A stretch of DNA of 64,000 nt from Halobaculum sp. MBLA0147 (lineage in GTDB: Archaea; Halobacteriota; Halobacteria; Halobacteriales; Haloferacaceae), in the NCBI RefSeq assembly GCF_041361345.1, contig NZ_JBGKAD010000001.1, positions 2,914,001 through 2,978,000 of the forward strand. Reading direction: 5' to 3'. Within the stretch, counting starts at the first letter, position 1. Each line of letters opens with the position of its first letter. The position numbers and the translations under genes are program-made. The notes under the pieces were generated by a model, which had not been told where the DNA came from, made no database searches, and saw only the letters and a list, made by a program, of their open reading frames with translations. Of this stretch, positions 1 to 8,847 are shown piece after piece.

Positions 1-516
1 AGTTGGGGGACGCTAGAGCAGTTGTACGCGAGTCCACTCCCGTTCCGGACGGTGTTGTCGGCCGAGGTGTTCGCCGGCCTCCTGGTGAACACGATCACGA
101 GCGGACTCCTGTTGCTCGCGATGATGGTGACGACCGGACGGTATCTGACGCTGGACCTCCTCACGGTCGTCCCACTGACCGTCGCGACGGTCGTGCCCGT
201 CGTCGGATTGGGTCTCGCCGCCGGCGGCCTCGCACTGCTGTACAAGCGGATCAGCCAGTTGTTCCTGCTCGTCCAGTTCTGCTTCCTCGTCGCAGTCGCG
301 ATCCGTGGCCGCGGGCTCGTTCGACTGCTCCCGCTGAACCTCGGAACGGCCCTCCTCACGCGAACGATGGCGGACGGGGAGCCACTGTCGGCGATGCCGG
401 TCGCCGAACTGGGACTGCTCGTCGGGAAGGCGGTCGGGTTCCTCGTCGTCGGAGGTGTCGTGTTCGGGTACTGCCTCCGTGTCGCGCGCCGACGTGGCGT
501 CCTGGGACACTACTGA
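1..516 (+). CDS. ABC-2 type transporter permease, C-terminal fragment
   Basis: The reading frame is open from the first base, so the N-terminus lies outside the window and only the last 171 residues are visible. They begin with the W-G-T-L-E-Q-L stretch that precedes the transmembrane core of ABC-2 permeases. Hydrophobic segments follow at about visible residues 27-50, 58-85, 90-105 and 140-160. Such permeases pair with a separate ATPase to export drugs, lipids or polysaccharides across the cytoplasmic membrane. The ATPase is not in the window and the substrate cannot be told. A TTG and several GTG codons inside the fragment are not likely starts, because the conserved motif lies before them. 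Confidence 0.8.
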   Translation, partial: SWGTLEQLYASPLPFRTVLSAEVFAGLLVNTITSGLLLLAMMVTTGRYLTLDLLTVVPLTVATVVPVVGLGLAAGGLALLYKRISQLFLLVQFCFLVAVAIRGRGLVRLLPLNLGTALLTRTMADGEPLSAMPVAELGLLVGKAVGFLVVGGVVFGYCLRVARRRGVLGHY

Positions 517-623
517 GCCGACGGCCCGCCCGTTCCGTCCGGCGCCGCCGAGTCACCGACACGTCCACTCCGTCTCGGCTCGGGCCCGTCGACGACCGGT
601 CGACCCTCCCGCCGAGGGGGTGA

Positions 624-3428
624 TCACGACGACTCCGTCTCGATCTCGAACCGCGCGCCGCCGTCCGCGGACTCTCCGACCGACACCGTCCAGCCGTGTG
701 CCTCGACGGTGTCGGCGACGATCGAGAGCCCGAACCCGGTCCCCGCCTCGCTCGTCGAGAACCCGTGTTCGAGCACTCGATCGCGGTCCGCTGGGTCGAT
801 CCCGGGGCCGTCGTCTGCGACCGCGAACCCCGACCGGCCGTCCGACAGCGGCGCGACCGTCACCGTCACCGCGCCCGGCGAGTGGTCCACGGCGTTGCGG
901 AACAGGTTCTCGAAGACGCGTGCGAGCCGACTCCGGTCGCCGGTCACCTCACCGAGGCCGTCGTCGACGACGAGCGTGGCGTCGGTCGTGTCGACGTACC
1001 CCCACGCCTCGCGGGCCAGCGCCGCCACGGACACCGGTTCCGGATCCTCGACCGCCGCACCACCGCGTGCGAGTGCGAGTAAGTCGTCGATCAGTCGCCC
1101 GATCCGGTCGTGAGCGTCCGCGACGGGCTCGAGGTGCTCCGTCTCCCCGGTGTCGCGAGCCACCTCGAGGTAGCCGTCGGCGACCGACAGGGGGTTCCGG
1201 AGGTCGTGTGCGACGACACTGGCGAACTCGTCGAGGCGTTCGTTCTGACGCCGGAGCTCCGCCTCCCGCTCGACGCGCCGCAGCGCCGCCTCCACGCTCG
1301 CCCCGAGCAGGCGGAACAGGTCGACCTCCGTCTGCGAGAACTCCCGGCGGTCGACGGTCCCGGTCGACAACAGCCCGTACTCGCCGAGTGGTACCTGCAC
1401 CTCGCTGCGCAGTGCCGTGTCCTCGGCGTACGTCCCAGAGGTCTCGTCGAGTTCGGTCCACACGCGGACCTCGCCCGACTCGAACGCCTCGTGGGCCAGA
1501 CTCTCGCCGGGTTCGAACGCCGGCAACTCGCCGAACAGTTCCCGCGTCCGGTCGGTCGCCGCCACCGGGAGGAGGCGGTCGGTTCGCTCGTCGTACCGTC
1601 GCAGGACGGTCAACTCGAGGTCGAGCACTTCCTCGGCGGCCGCGACGGCGGCCTCGCCGACGGCAGCCACGGACTCGGAGTCGTTGAGTTCCCGACCGAC
1701 GAACTGGAGGTCTCGGAGGCGCGCCTCGAACTCCTTGCGCTCGGTGATGTCGGTCACGACGGCGATGACACTCTCGACGGTGCCGTCGTCGGTCGTGATC
1801 GGTGCCGCCGACAGCAACACGTCCACTCGACCGCCGTCGCGGCGTGTCGCGCGCGTCTCGACGGCACGGACGCGCTCGCCCTCGAACGCTCGTTCGAAGT
1901 ACGTCGCCACGGTGTCACCGCCCGCAGCCTCCGTCAGCGGGTTCGGGCCGCCGACGACGGCGTCGCGCTCCCACCCGAACACCGACTCGGCGGCGCGGTT
2001 CCACGAGCGGACGGTGCCGTCCGGGGCGACCTCGACGATGGGCGAGGGCGCGGCCGCGACGGTCGAGGCTAGTCGCTCGTTGGTGCGTTCGAGACGACGC
2101 TCCGTCTCGGCCGCCTCCGTCACGTCGCGCGCGACCACGACGAGCTGTTCCCCCTCGTCGGGCGAGAACGGCGTGAGCCGCACGTCGAAGTCGCGTGTGC
2201 CGTCGGGCGTCTCGAAGGAGAGTCGCATCTCGTCGCCCGTGCCACGACCGGGATCCGTCCCCCCGTCGTCGAACACGCCGGCGACCGCGTCCCCGAACGC
2301 CGCCGCGGCCGCCGGGTCGAGTCGGCCCTCGACCACGTCTGCGACGGGGTCTCCGACGACCGCCTCGGGCTCGTCGGCGCCGACCAACGACGCGGCCGCG
2401 GGGTTCGCGTACTGGACCCGGAAGGCGTCGTCCAACACGAACACGGCGTCGTCGACGGTCCGCAGGATCGCCTCGTCGCGCTCCAACTCTCGTCGTCGCG
2501 TCTCTCGATCGGTCACGTCCCGCGAGAACACGGTCAGACCGTCCTCGTCCGGGAACGCGCGGATCTCCGCCTCGTACTCGACCGGCGCCTGGAGCCGGGT
2601 CTGGAACGCGACCGGCTCGCCGGTCGCCATCGCCTCGCGGTAGCGACGCTCCAGTTCGGTCCCGACGAGCTCCGGGAACGCCTCCCAGAGCACTACCCCG
2701 ATCGACTCGTCCGGGTCGACACCGATCCGCTCTGCCATCCGCTCGTTGACGTACACGATCCGCCAGTCGTCGTCGACGGAGTACACGCCGTCCGTCGTCC
2801 GGTCCAGCGTCTGGCGGAACCGCTCTACGGTGCGTTCGGCACGTGCACGCTCGCGAGCGGTCGCGGCCACCGACCGAACACGCCGGGCCAAGCGGTCCAG
2901 CGACGCGTCCGGGTCGCGGATCGGGACGAACGCCGACGCCCCCGCCTCCGTCGCGGCGCGCTCGACGGCCGGGCTCGGGTCGTCGGCGACCAACACCGTC
3001 GGCACCGACGGTGCCTCGGTCGTCAGTCGCTCCACCAGCGTGACCCCACTGTCGTCGGCGAGTGTCTGTGCCGTCACTACGCAGTCGATCTGCCCTGCGG
3101 CCACGTGGCTGGCTCTACCGTCCGGCTCGCCCGGTCCGTCCGGTGGTCGGACACGTTGTCCGCCGTCGCGGCGCGTGCCGTCACACTCCTCGTGGCCCGT
3201 AGTGACTCCCTCGGAGTCACCCTCTCGGGTCCTCGTCGTGTCACCCTCTCGGGTCCCCGTCGTGTCACCCTCGACGCCGTCGCCCCGGACGACTGTCAGC
3301 GCACTCGCCACGCCGTCGGCGGTCCGGACCGTCGTCGTCTCGTCGGAGAGGCGCTCGCGGACACGGGTCACCGCCGTCTCGTCGTCGTCGACGTACAACA
3401 CGGTGACGGGAACGGTCGAGTTCCTCAC
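624..3428 (-). CDS. Multi-PAS/GAF sensor histidine kinase with degenerate receiver domain
   Basis: This is a soluble 934-residue kinase. It has an N-terminal receiver-like domain (residues 8-200), three PAS domains (from about 205, 325 and 450), a GAF domain (about 575-715), a HisKA helix with VAHDLRNP (His near 741) and an HATPase with N (NLFRNAVDHS), G1 (DDGPGID) and G2 (GTGFGLS) boxes. No transmembrane segment is seen, so it should sense a cytosolic signal such as redox state or a ligand. The receiver is split by a Gly/Thr/Glu-rich insertion at about 48-110. After it, D-C-V-V-T-A-Q has no Asp at the usual phosphoacceptor position. The GTG at 3428 was chosen because ATTAATA lies about 30 bases upstream; reading the frame further upstream enters the divergent YrdC gene. 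Confidence 0.85.
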   Translation of the reverse strand: MRNSTVPVTVLYVDDDETAVTRVRERLSDETTTVRTADGVASALTVVRGDGVEGDTTGTREGDTTRTREGDSEGVTTGHEECDGTRRDGGQRVRPPDGPGEPDGRASHVAAGQIDCVVTAQTLADDSGVTLVERLTTEAPSVPTVLVADDPSPAVERAATEAGASAFVPIRDPDASLDRLARRVRSVAATARERARAERTVERFRQTLDRTTDGVYSVDDDWRIVYVNERMAERIGVDPDESIGVVLWEAFPELVGTELERRYREAMATGEPVAFQTRLQAPVEYEAEIRAFPDEDGLTVFSRDVTDRETRRRELERDEAILRTVDDAVFVLDDAFRVQYANPAAASLVGADEPEAVVGDPVADVVEGRLDPAAAAAFGDAVAGVFDDGGTDPGRGTGDEMRLSFETPDGTRDFDVRLTPFSPDEGEQLVVVARDVTEAAETERRLERTNERLASTVAAAPSPIVEVAPDGTVRSWNRAAESVFGWERDAVVGGPNPLTEAAGGDTVATYFERAFEGERVRAVETRATRRDGGRVDVLLSAAPITTDDGTVESVIAVVTDITERKEFEARLRDLQFVGRELNDSESVAAVGEAAVAAAEEVLDLELTVLRRYDERTDRLLPVAATDRTRELFGELPAFEPGESLAHEAFESGEVRVWTELDETSGTYAEDTALRSEVQVPLGEYGLLSTGTVDRREFSQTEVDLFRLLGASVEAALRRVEREAELRRQNERLDEFASVVAHDLRNPLSVADGYLEVARDTGETEHLEPVADAHDRIGRLIDDLLALARGGAAVEDPEPVSVAALAREAWGYVDTTDATLVVDDGLGEVTGDRSRLARVFENLFRNAVDHSPGAVTVTVAPLSDGRSGFAVADDGPGIDPADRDRVLEHGFSTSEAGTGFGLSIVADTVEAHGWTVSVGESADGGARFEIETESS
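3202..3275. repeat. Hairpin and 24-base tandem repeat inside the kinase receiver insertion
   Basis: A perfect 8-base inverted repeat (GTGACTCC, 3-base loop, GGAGTCAC) at 3202-3220 runs into a 24-base direct repeat with copies starting at 3216 and 3240 and a partial third at 3264. The repeat codes for the T-R-E-G-D units of the receiver insertion. It keeps the reading frame because 24 is a multiple of three. Confidence 0.85.
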
Positions 3429-3510
3429 GTCGAGTACACGCTCGTGGTACTCGGTATTAATCCTGACCCTGCTCTCTGGAGCAGCCTCCAGACGGCCCCG
3501 CCGGCTGTCG

Positions 3511-3591
3511 CGGACGCGAAGGGGGACGACGCCCTCGGACGGGCGACTCCCTCGGACGCGAAGGGGGACGACGTCCCCGGACGGGCGACTC
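3511..3591. repeat. 42-base tandem duplication in a divergent promoter region
   Basis: Two nearly identical 39-base copies start at 3511 and 3553 (CGGACGCGAAGGGG onward), differing at about three bases. They fill the spacer between the histidine kinase and the divergent YrdC gene. No protein that I recognise is encoded by them. Confidence 0.85.
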
Positions 3592-3704
3592 TCCGGTACG
3601 TGTGTCGCCTCTCTTCGATCCGCGCCTCCACGCTGCCTCCTGGCCCACCGTGCGGATCGGTCCGAGCCGCTACACACTTCTCCGTGTACGACCGACGGCG
3701 ACTC

Positions 3705-4289
3705 GTGACAGACACACTCGACCACGCCGCGGGCGTCCTCCGAGAGGGTGGTCTCGTCGTCTACCCCACGGAGACGGTGTACGGGCTCGGTGCCGACGCG
3801 ACCGACGCGACGGCGGTCGAGCGGGTGTTCGACGCGAAGGGGCGCGACCGCGAGAAGCCGCTCTCGGCGGGGTTCCCCGACGTCGAGACCGCACTCGACG
3901 CGACGGCACCGAGCGACCGAGCGACCGCCTTCGCTCGCGAGTTCCTCCCCGGACCGGTGACCGTCGTCGTCACCCGCGGCCCGCAGTTCCCGGACGTGTT
4001 GACCGCCGGCAGCGACCGCGTCGGCATCAGAGTGCCGGCCGACGAGACCGCCCGCGAGTTGGCCGCCCGTGCCGAGTGCCCGGTGACGGCGACGAGCGCG
4101 AACCGCTCGGGGACCGGGAGTGTCCGCCGCGTCGCGACCCTCTCGGCGTCGATCCGCGACCGGGTCGACGCAGTCGTCGACACCGGCGAGACGCCCGGCG
4201 GCGAGAGCACCGTCGTCGACCCCGAACGGGGCGTGATCCACCGCGCCGGCCCACGAGCCGACGCGATCCGCGACTGGCTCGACGAGTGA
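3705..4289 (+). CDS. yrdC: Sua5/YciO/YrdC family L-threonylcarbamoyladenylate synthase
   Basis: The family makes threonylcarbamoyl-AMP from threonine, bicarbonate and ATP, the first step of t6A37 modification in tRNAs that read ANN codons. The 194-residue protein is one YrdC domain: VVYPTETVYGLG near residue 20, the KGRDREKPLS nucleotide-binding stretch, GPVTVVV, and TSANRSG. It lacks the C-terminal Sua5 domain of about 120 residues, so it is YrdC-like rather than full Sua5. The GTG at 3705 fits the usual short N-terminus; a GTG at 3684 in the same frame would add seven residues. A related YciO function is possible but less likely given the intact motifs. Confidence 0.88.
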   Translation: MTDTLDHAAGVLREGGLVVYPTETVYGLGADATDATAVERVFDAKGRDREKPLSAGFPDVETALDATAPSDRATAFAREFLPGPVTVVVTRGPQFPDVLTAGSDRVGIRVPADETARELAARAECPVTATSANRSGTGSVRRVATLSASIRDRVDAVVDTGETPGGESTVVDPERGVIHRAGPRADAIRDWLDE

Positions 4290-4474
4290 GGCCGCCGCCG
4301 TGATCGGTCGGCTGCGGCACCACCCGGACTCGTCGGCCGGGACTCGAGACGTGTCGACGACAGAACGGAGCCGCCTCTCGTCCGTTTTATCGCCACTTCT
4401 CTAGATTCAGTAAGGAAGAACAGGTGTAACCGTAGCGTAATTTCAAGGGTCGGTAGTCCTCAGACTCGGTCGTC

Positions 4475-6307
4475 ATGTCTAGTGACACCGTAGTCTCGGG
4501 GCGTGTCGTCCAGCCGCCGGCGGGGCCGGCGGCGGACGTGCCGGTCAGACTCGTCGCGGGGAGCGAGGCGGCCGACGACACACGGACGGACGGGGAGCCA
4601 CTCGCGGAGGCGGAGACGGACGCGTCGGGGACGTTCGACCTCGTCGTCGACGAGTCGCCCGCGGCAGTCGCCGACTCGGAGCCGACGCTCGAAGTCGTCG
4701 GACCCGGGTCGGAGCCGCTGGCACGCGAGTCCGTGACCGAACTGGTCGCCGACGGTGGCGGCGAACTCGACACCGTCGTGCTCCCGGCGAGTGCAGACCT
4801 CGACGGCGACGCCGCCGACGCGACGGCCGACGGCGGCCAGGTCTCCTCGTCGGTCGCGACGATGCTCGTCGGCGGCTACGCGGGCGACTCGCAGATGCCC
4901 CACCACGGCACCGTCGAACAGCGCGGGATGACGGAGACGCCGCGTCGCCCCGGCACACGTGGGTTCGGGCGGTTCCGGCGGCTGTTCGACGCGCTGCCCC
5001 CGGCCACCCACGACCCGGAGTTCCTCGAACTGCTCGGGCGCGAGGGTGGCCCGATGGACGGCGGCGAGCGCGAGCGGCCGGAGGACAGCGACTTCCCGCC
5101 GGCGGGGTACGTGTTCTTCGGGCAGTTCGTCGACCACGACGTGACCTTGGACCCCACGTCGAGTCTCGACAGACAGAACGACCCGGACGCCTTGCGGAAC
5201 TTCCGGACGCCGGGGACGGACCTGGACAACGTGTACGGCGCCGGCCCCGAGGTGAGTCGCCACCTCTACCAGCGTGGTGCGCCCCGCGGCGAGGCGACCG
5301 AACAGGCCGACCCGGCGAAGTTCCTCCTCCGGCGCAACGACGCCGGGGAGTTGGCCGACGTGCCGCGAAACAGCCAGGAGACGGCACTGATCGGCGACCC
5401 ACGCAACGACGAGAACCTGATCGTCTCGCAGGTCCAGTGTTCGATGCTGTCGGCACACAACGAGATCGTCGACAGACTCGAAGCCGAGGGGATCGAGGAG
5501 GGGCGCTTCGAGGAGGCCCAACAGCTGCTCCGGTGGACGTACCAGTGGCTACTGTTGAACGACTTCCTCCCGCGGGTGTGTGACCCCGAGATCGTCGAGT
5601 CGGTCCGCGAGGAGGGCCGCGAGTTCTACCAGGTGCCCGACGACGACCGGCCGTTCGTGCCCCTGGAGTTCGCGGGGGCCGCGTACCGGTACGGCCACAG
5701 TCGGATCGAGGAGCGGTACACGGTCAACGACGAGTTCGAGGCGGACCTGTTCACCGCCGAAGGGGGGCCGACGCTGCGCGGCTTCCGCGTGGTGCCGTCG
5801 GACCGCACCGTCGACTGGGCGCGGTTCTTCGACCTGGACGGCGGCTCCGTCCAGCGTGTCGCCCCCATCGACACCGTCCTCCCGAACAGTCTGATGGACC
5901 TCCCGTTCGTCGGCGAGGGGCCGTCGTCGCTGGCGGCTCGCAACCTCGTCCGCGGGCGACGGCTCGGGCTCCCGTCCGGCCAGGCGGTGGCGCGCGCGAT
6001 GGGTGTCGACCCGCTCTCCAGCGAGGCGGTCGGCTTCACCGAGGCCGCCGAGGCGGTCCCGGTCGCGCCCGGCGACCGGGAGACGCCGCTGTGGTTCTAC
6101 GTCCTCGGCGAGGCGGCGGAGGAACACGACGGCGCGCGCCTCGGTCCGGTCGGGAGTCGGCTCGTCGCGGAGACGCTCGTCGGCCTCGTCGACGAGAACC
6201 CCAAGTCCTACCGGCGACTCCAGCCGAACTGGACGCCCGCGGACCCGGACGTGCTCCCGTTCGACAGGCACCTCACCGTCGGGGAACTGCTCGCCTTCGG
6301 GCGGTGA
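4475..6307 (+). CDS. Animal-type haem peroxidase (peroxidase-cyclooxygenase superfamily) with N-terminal beta domain
   Basis: The 610-residue protein matches the animal haem peroxidase fold. F-G-Q-F-V-D-H-D-V-T carries the distal His near residue 221. G-D-P-R-N-D-E-N-L-I then S-A-H-N is the conserved helix of bacterial members, and Y-G-H-S-R-I supplies the likely proximal His near 408. Residues 1-115 look like a small carboxypeptidase-regulatory or CNA-B-like beta domain (SGRVVQP ... GTFDL). No signal peptide is present, so the enzyme is probably cytosolic unless exported in another way. The substrate is unknown; peroxide-dependent oxidation of halide or organic compounds is typical. An A/T-rich promoter region (GTAATTTC near 4440) lies just before the ATG. 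Confidence 0.85.
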   Translation: MSSDTVVSGRVVQPPAGPAADVPVRLVAGSEAADDTRTDGEPLAEAETDASGTFDLVVDESPAAVADSEPTLEVVGPGSEPLARESVTELVADGGGELDTVVLPASADLDGDAADATADGGQVSSSVATMLVGGYAGDSQMPHHGTVEQRGMTETPRRPGTRGFGRFRRLFDALPPATHDPEFLELLGREGGPMDGGERERPEDSDFPPAGYVFFGQFVDHDVTLDPTSSLDRQNDPDALRNFRTPGTDLDNVYGAGPEVSRHLYQRGAPRGEATEQADPAKFLLRRNDAGELADVPRNSQETALIGDPRNDENLIVSQVQCSMLSAHNEIVDRLEAEGIEEGRFEEAQQLLRWTYQWLLLNDFLPRVCDPEIVESVREEGREFYQVPDDDRPFVPLEFAGAAYRYGHSRIEERYTVNDEFEADLFTAEGGPTLRGFRVVPSDRTVDWARFFDLDGGSVQRVAPIDTVLPNSLMDLPFVGEGPSSLAARNLVRGRRLGLPSGQAVARAMGVDPLSSEAVGFTEAAEAVPVAPGDRETPLWFYVLGEAAEEHDGARLGPVGSRLVAETLVGLVDENPKSYRRLQPNWTPADPDVLPFDRHLTVGELLAFGR

Positions 6308-6378
6308 GTCGTGTCGGTTGCGGTCGGTGAGGCGGTGGTCGCCCGTCGGCGCCGCGGGTCGCCCGCCGGTGGCCGCTC

Positions 6379-7218
6379 TCACAGCCCGAGGAGACTCCGG
6401 AGACTGTTCGTCGCGACGCCACACTCCTCGCGGTACGGACAGGGGTCGCACTTCGGCGAGCCGCCGAGCCGCGGCGGCGGGCCGTCGATCCCGCGCGCCG
6501 TCCGGAGTGCGCGCCGGTAGGCCGCGGTCCGCCTGACGCCGAGTCGGACTTCGCGGACGACCGCGTACGCCGGGTACTCGACGAAGGCACGCGGGATCTC
6601 GCGCTCGCGCTCCCACGCGAGCGCCTTCGCCGCCGCGACGGCTCTGACGGCGTGTGGTTCCCACACCCCCGTCTCGTGTGGCTCTCCCGGCGAGACGAAC
6701 ACCGGTGCCGGCGGTGGGGTGCCGTCCGTCGTGGGCTCGTCGTCGACGGGAGTCTGGTCGTCGTCCGGCGTCGCTCCGTCGTCGCCCGCAGCCGCGAGCG
6801 TCGCGCCCGCGAGCACCTTCGACGCGACACCGTGACAGTCCTTCCCGACGAGGTACGTCTCCCGGGCCGCGGGAGCGACGAGCGCGTCCCAGACCGGCCG
6901 CTCGGCGAGTGTTCGGAGTCGCTCGCGGTAGGTCGCCGGCTCGACGGCGACGGGAGTGGTCGCGAGTGTCGCGTCGTCCGCGTCCCTGAGTTCCCGGTAG
7001 CGGTCCGCGAGAGCGGTGACGCGTGTCACCGTCTCGGGCACCGTGCGCTCGTCGCGACGGGCGTAGTAGAGCTGCCGTGGACAGTAGGCGGCGCGTGCGA
7101 GGTCCGAGAAGGCGGTGAGGTCGTCGGTGTCGCGGGACTCTGTGGTGGTGTCCTCGCCGTCGGGTGGTTCGGCGGCGGCGCTCTCCGTGTCGCCGTCGGG
7201 AGTCGACGAGTCTGTCAC
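6379..7218 (-). CDS. Cas4-like (DUF83, RecB-family) protein, standalone
   Basis: This 279-residue protein has the cysteine layout of Cas4 nucleases: Y-C-P-R-Q-L-Y-Y near residue 50 and C-D-P-C-P-Y-R-E-E-C near 257. Together these four Cys would hold a 4Fe-4S cluster. The nuclease core between them is divergent: F-V-E-Y-P-A-Y and R-R-T-A-A-Y-R-R-A-L resemble the E...K and QxxxY motifs, but the Lys of the catalytic E-x-K is not obvious. An acidic low-complexity stretch sits near residues 140-165. No CRISPR array or other cas gene is in the window, so it is more likely a housekeeping or orphan RecB-type protein than part of CRISPR adaptation. The GTG at 7218 starts V-T-D-S-S and is the first start after the upstream gene end. 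Confidence 0.7.
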   Translation of the reverse strand: MTDSSTPDGDTESAAAEPPDGEDTTTESRDTDDLTAFSDLARAAYCPRQLYYARRDERTVPETVTRVTALADRYRELRDADDATLATTPVAVEPATYRERLRTLAERPVWDALVAPAARETYLVGKDCHGVASKVLAGATLAAAGDDGATPDDDQTPVDDEPTTDGTPPPAPVFVSPGEPHETGVWEPHAVRAVAAAKALAWEREREIPRAFVEYPAYAVVREVRLGVRRTAAYRRALRTARGIDGPPPRLGGSPKCDPCPYREECGVATNSLRSLLGL

Positions 7219-7363
7219 TGTACGGCCGTCTCGGGTGTCGGCCGGGGTGGGCGGTGTCGGTGGCACGTGCCGTCTGGTCGTGGTATCCGACTTGAACCCT
7301 CGGGACGGTGTCGTCGAACGCCCGAGAGGTAGACAACGAGCCGCAGCGTGATCCACTTCGCAG

Positions 7364-8641
7364 TCAGGCGAACAGTTGCCGTGCCTCGTCGACCGCCTCG
7401 ACGAGTGCGTCGACCTCCTCGCGGGTGTTGTAGACGTAGAACGAGGCTCGCGCGGACGCCGCCGCGCCGAGTTCGTCGTGGAGCGGCTGGGTACAGTGGT
7501 CGCCCGCCCGGATCGCGACGCCGTGGTCGTTGACGATACTCGAGAGGTCGTGGGCGTGGACGCCGTCGAGGTTGAACGCGACCAACCCCGCACGGTCGTC
7601 GCCTGGTGGCCCGTAGACGGTCACGTCGTCGTGTTCCGTCAGCCGGTCGTAGGCGTAGGAGGCCAGGGCCGACTCGTGGTCGTGGACGCGGTCCATCCCG
7701 ATCTCCTCGAGGTAGTCGATCGCGGCGTGGAGTCCGATCCCCTGTGCGATCACCGGGGTGCCGGCCTCGAACTTCCAGGGCAACTCCTCCCACTCGGAGT
7801 CCTCGAAGGTGACCGACCGGATCATCTCCCCACCGTAGAGGTACGGCTCCATCTCCTCCAACACGGCCTCCTTCCCGTACAACACGCCGATCCCGGTCGG
7901 CCCACACATCTTGTGCCCGGAGAAGGCGTAGAAGTCACAGCCGATCTCCGCCACGTCGACCGGCATGTGTGGGACCGCCTGCGCACCGTCGACGAAGGCG
8001 TAGGCGTCGTGCTCGTGGGCCAACGCCGTGAGTTCCTCGACGGGGTTGACCGTCCCCAACGTGTTCGAGACGTGGAGCGCACTCACCATCTGGGTGTCGT
8101 CGTCGATCAACTCGGCGGCGTGGTCCGTGTCGAGGTACCCCCCGTCCGTCACGCGGACGTACCGCGCCTCCGCGCCGGTCTTCTCGCAGATCTGCTGCCA
8201 GGTGACCAGCGAGGCGTGGTGTTCCATCTGAGTCATCACGACGTTGTCGCCGGGGCCAAGTTCCGCCAGCCCCCACGCGTACGCGACGAGGTTCTCCGAC
8301 TCCGTCGTGTTCTTGGTGAACACGATCTCCTCGCGGCCGTCCGCGCCGACGAACTCGGCGACGCGGTCGTGTGCCTCCTCGTAGGCGACCGACGCCTCCT
8401 GACTCAGGTGGTGGATCCCGCGGTGGACGTTGGCGTTGTACGTCCGGTAGAAGTCCGCGATGGCCTCCACGACCGGCTCCGGAGTGTGACTCGTCGCGGC
8501 GTTGTCGAGGTACACCAGCGGCGTGTCGTCGTCCTCGTCCGGCCCCGGCGTGGTCGGGTCGCCGCCGACCTGCCGGTCGAGCACCGGGAAGTCCGCACGG
8601 ATCGACTCCACGTCGACCGCGTACTGCTCCTGTGTTCCCAT
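7364..8641 (-). CDS. sufS: SufS-type cysteine desulfurase
   Basis: The PLP enzyme takes sulfur from cysteine to form a persulfide for Fe-S cluster assembly, normally handing it to SufBCD scaffold proteins. The 425-residue protein opens with V-Y-L-D-N-A-A-T-S-H. It carries the PLP Lys in S-G-H-K-M-C-G-P near residue 244 and the persulfide Cys in R-A-G-D-H-C-T-Q near 383, placing it in group II (SufS/CsdA). An acidic linker near residues 26-40 is a haloarchaeal insertion. The ATG at 8641 is clear. SufB, SufC and SufD are not adjacent, so the gene appears to be transcribed alone. Confidence 0.92.
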   Translation of the reverse strand: MGTQEQYAVDVESIRADFPVLDRQVGGDPTTPGPDEDDDTPLVYLDNAATSHTPEPVVEAIADFYRTYNANVHRGIHHLSQEASVAYEEAHDRVAEFVGADGREEIVFTKNTTESENLVAYAWGLAELGPGDNVVMTQMEHHASLVTWQQICEKTGAEARYVRVTDGGYLDTDHAAELIDDDTQMVSALHVSNTLGTVNPVEELTALAHEHDAYAFVDGAQAVPHMPVDVAEIGCDFYAFSGHKMCGPTGIGVLYGKEAVLEEMEPYLYGGEMIRSVTFEDSEWEELPWKFEAGTPVIAQGIGLHAAIDYLEEIGMDRVHDHESALASYAYDRLTEHDDVTVYGPPGDDRAGLVAFNLDGVHAHDLSSIVNDHGVAIRAGDHCTQPLHDELGAAASARASFYVYNTREEVDALVEAVDEARQLFA

Positions 8642-8847
8642 CACTCGTGTAGTGGTGGCCGAGCCGTAACACCTCTTCGGTCTCCCCGATCCGAGCGCGT
8701 CGACTCCGGCGGCACGCGGCCGCTCGCGTCCCGTCGCGGCGGAACCGGATCGGCACGGAGCGGCACGGAGCCGGGCTGGACGGAGCGTGACACGAACCAC
8801 CGCCAGCCTGCGCGCGAGCGACAAGTTCCTACCGACCGCCCACGTAC

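Noticed and set aside
1110-2643. Long plus-strand frames over the multi-PAS kinase
   Set aside because: They mirror the kinase codons and contain no domain, while the minus strand shows PAS, GAF, HisKA and HATPase motifs.
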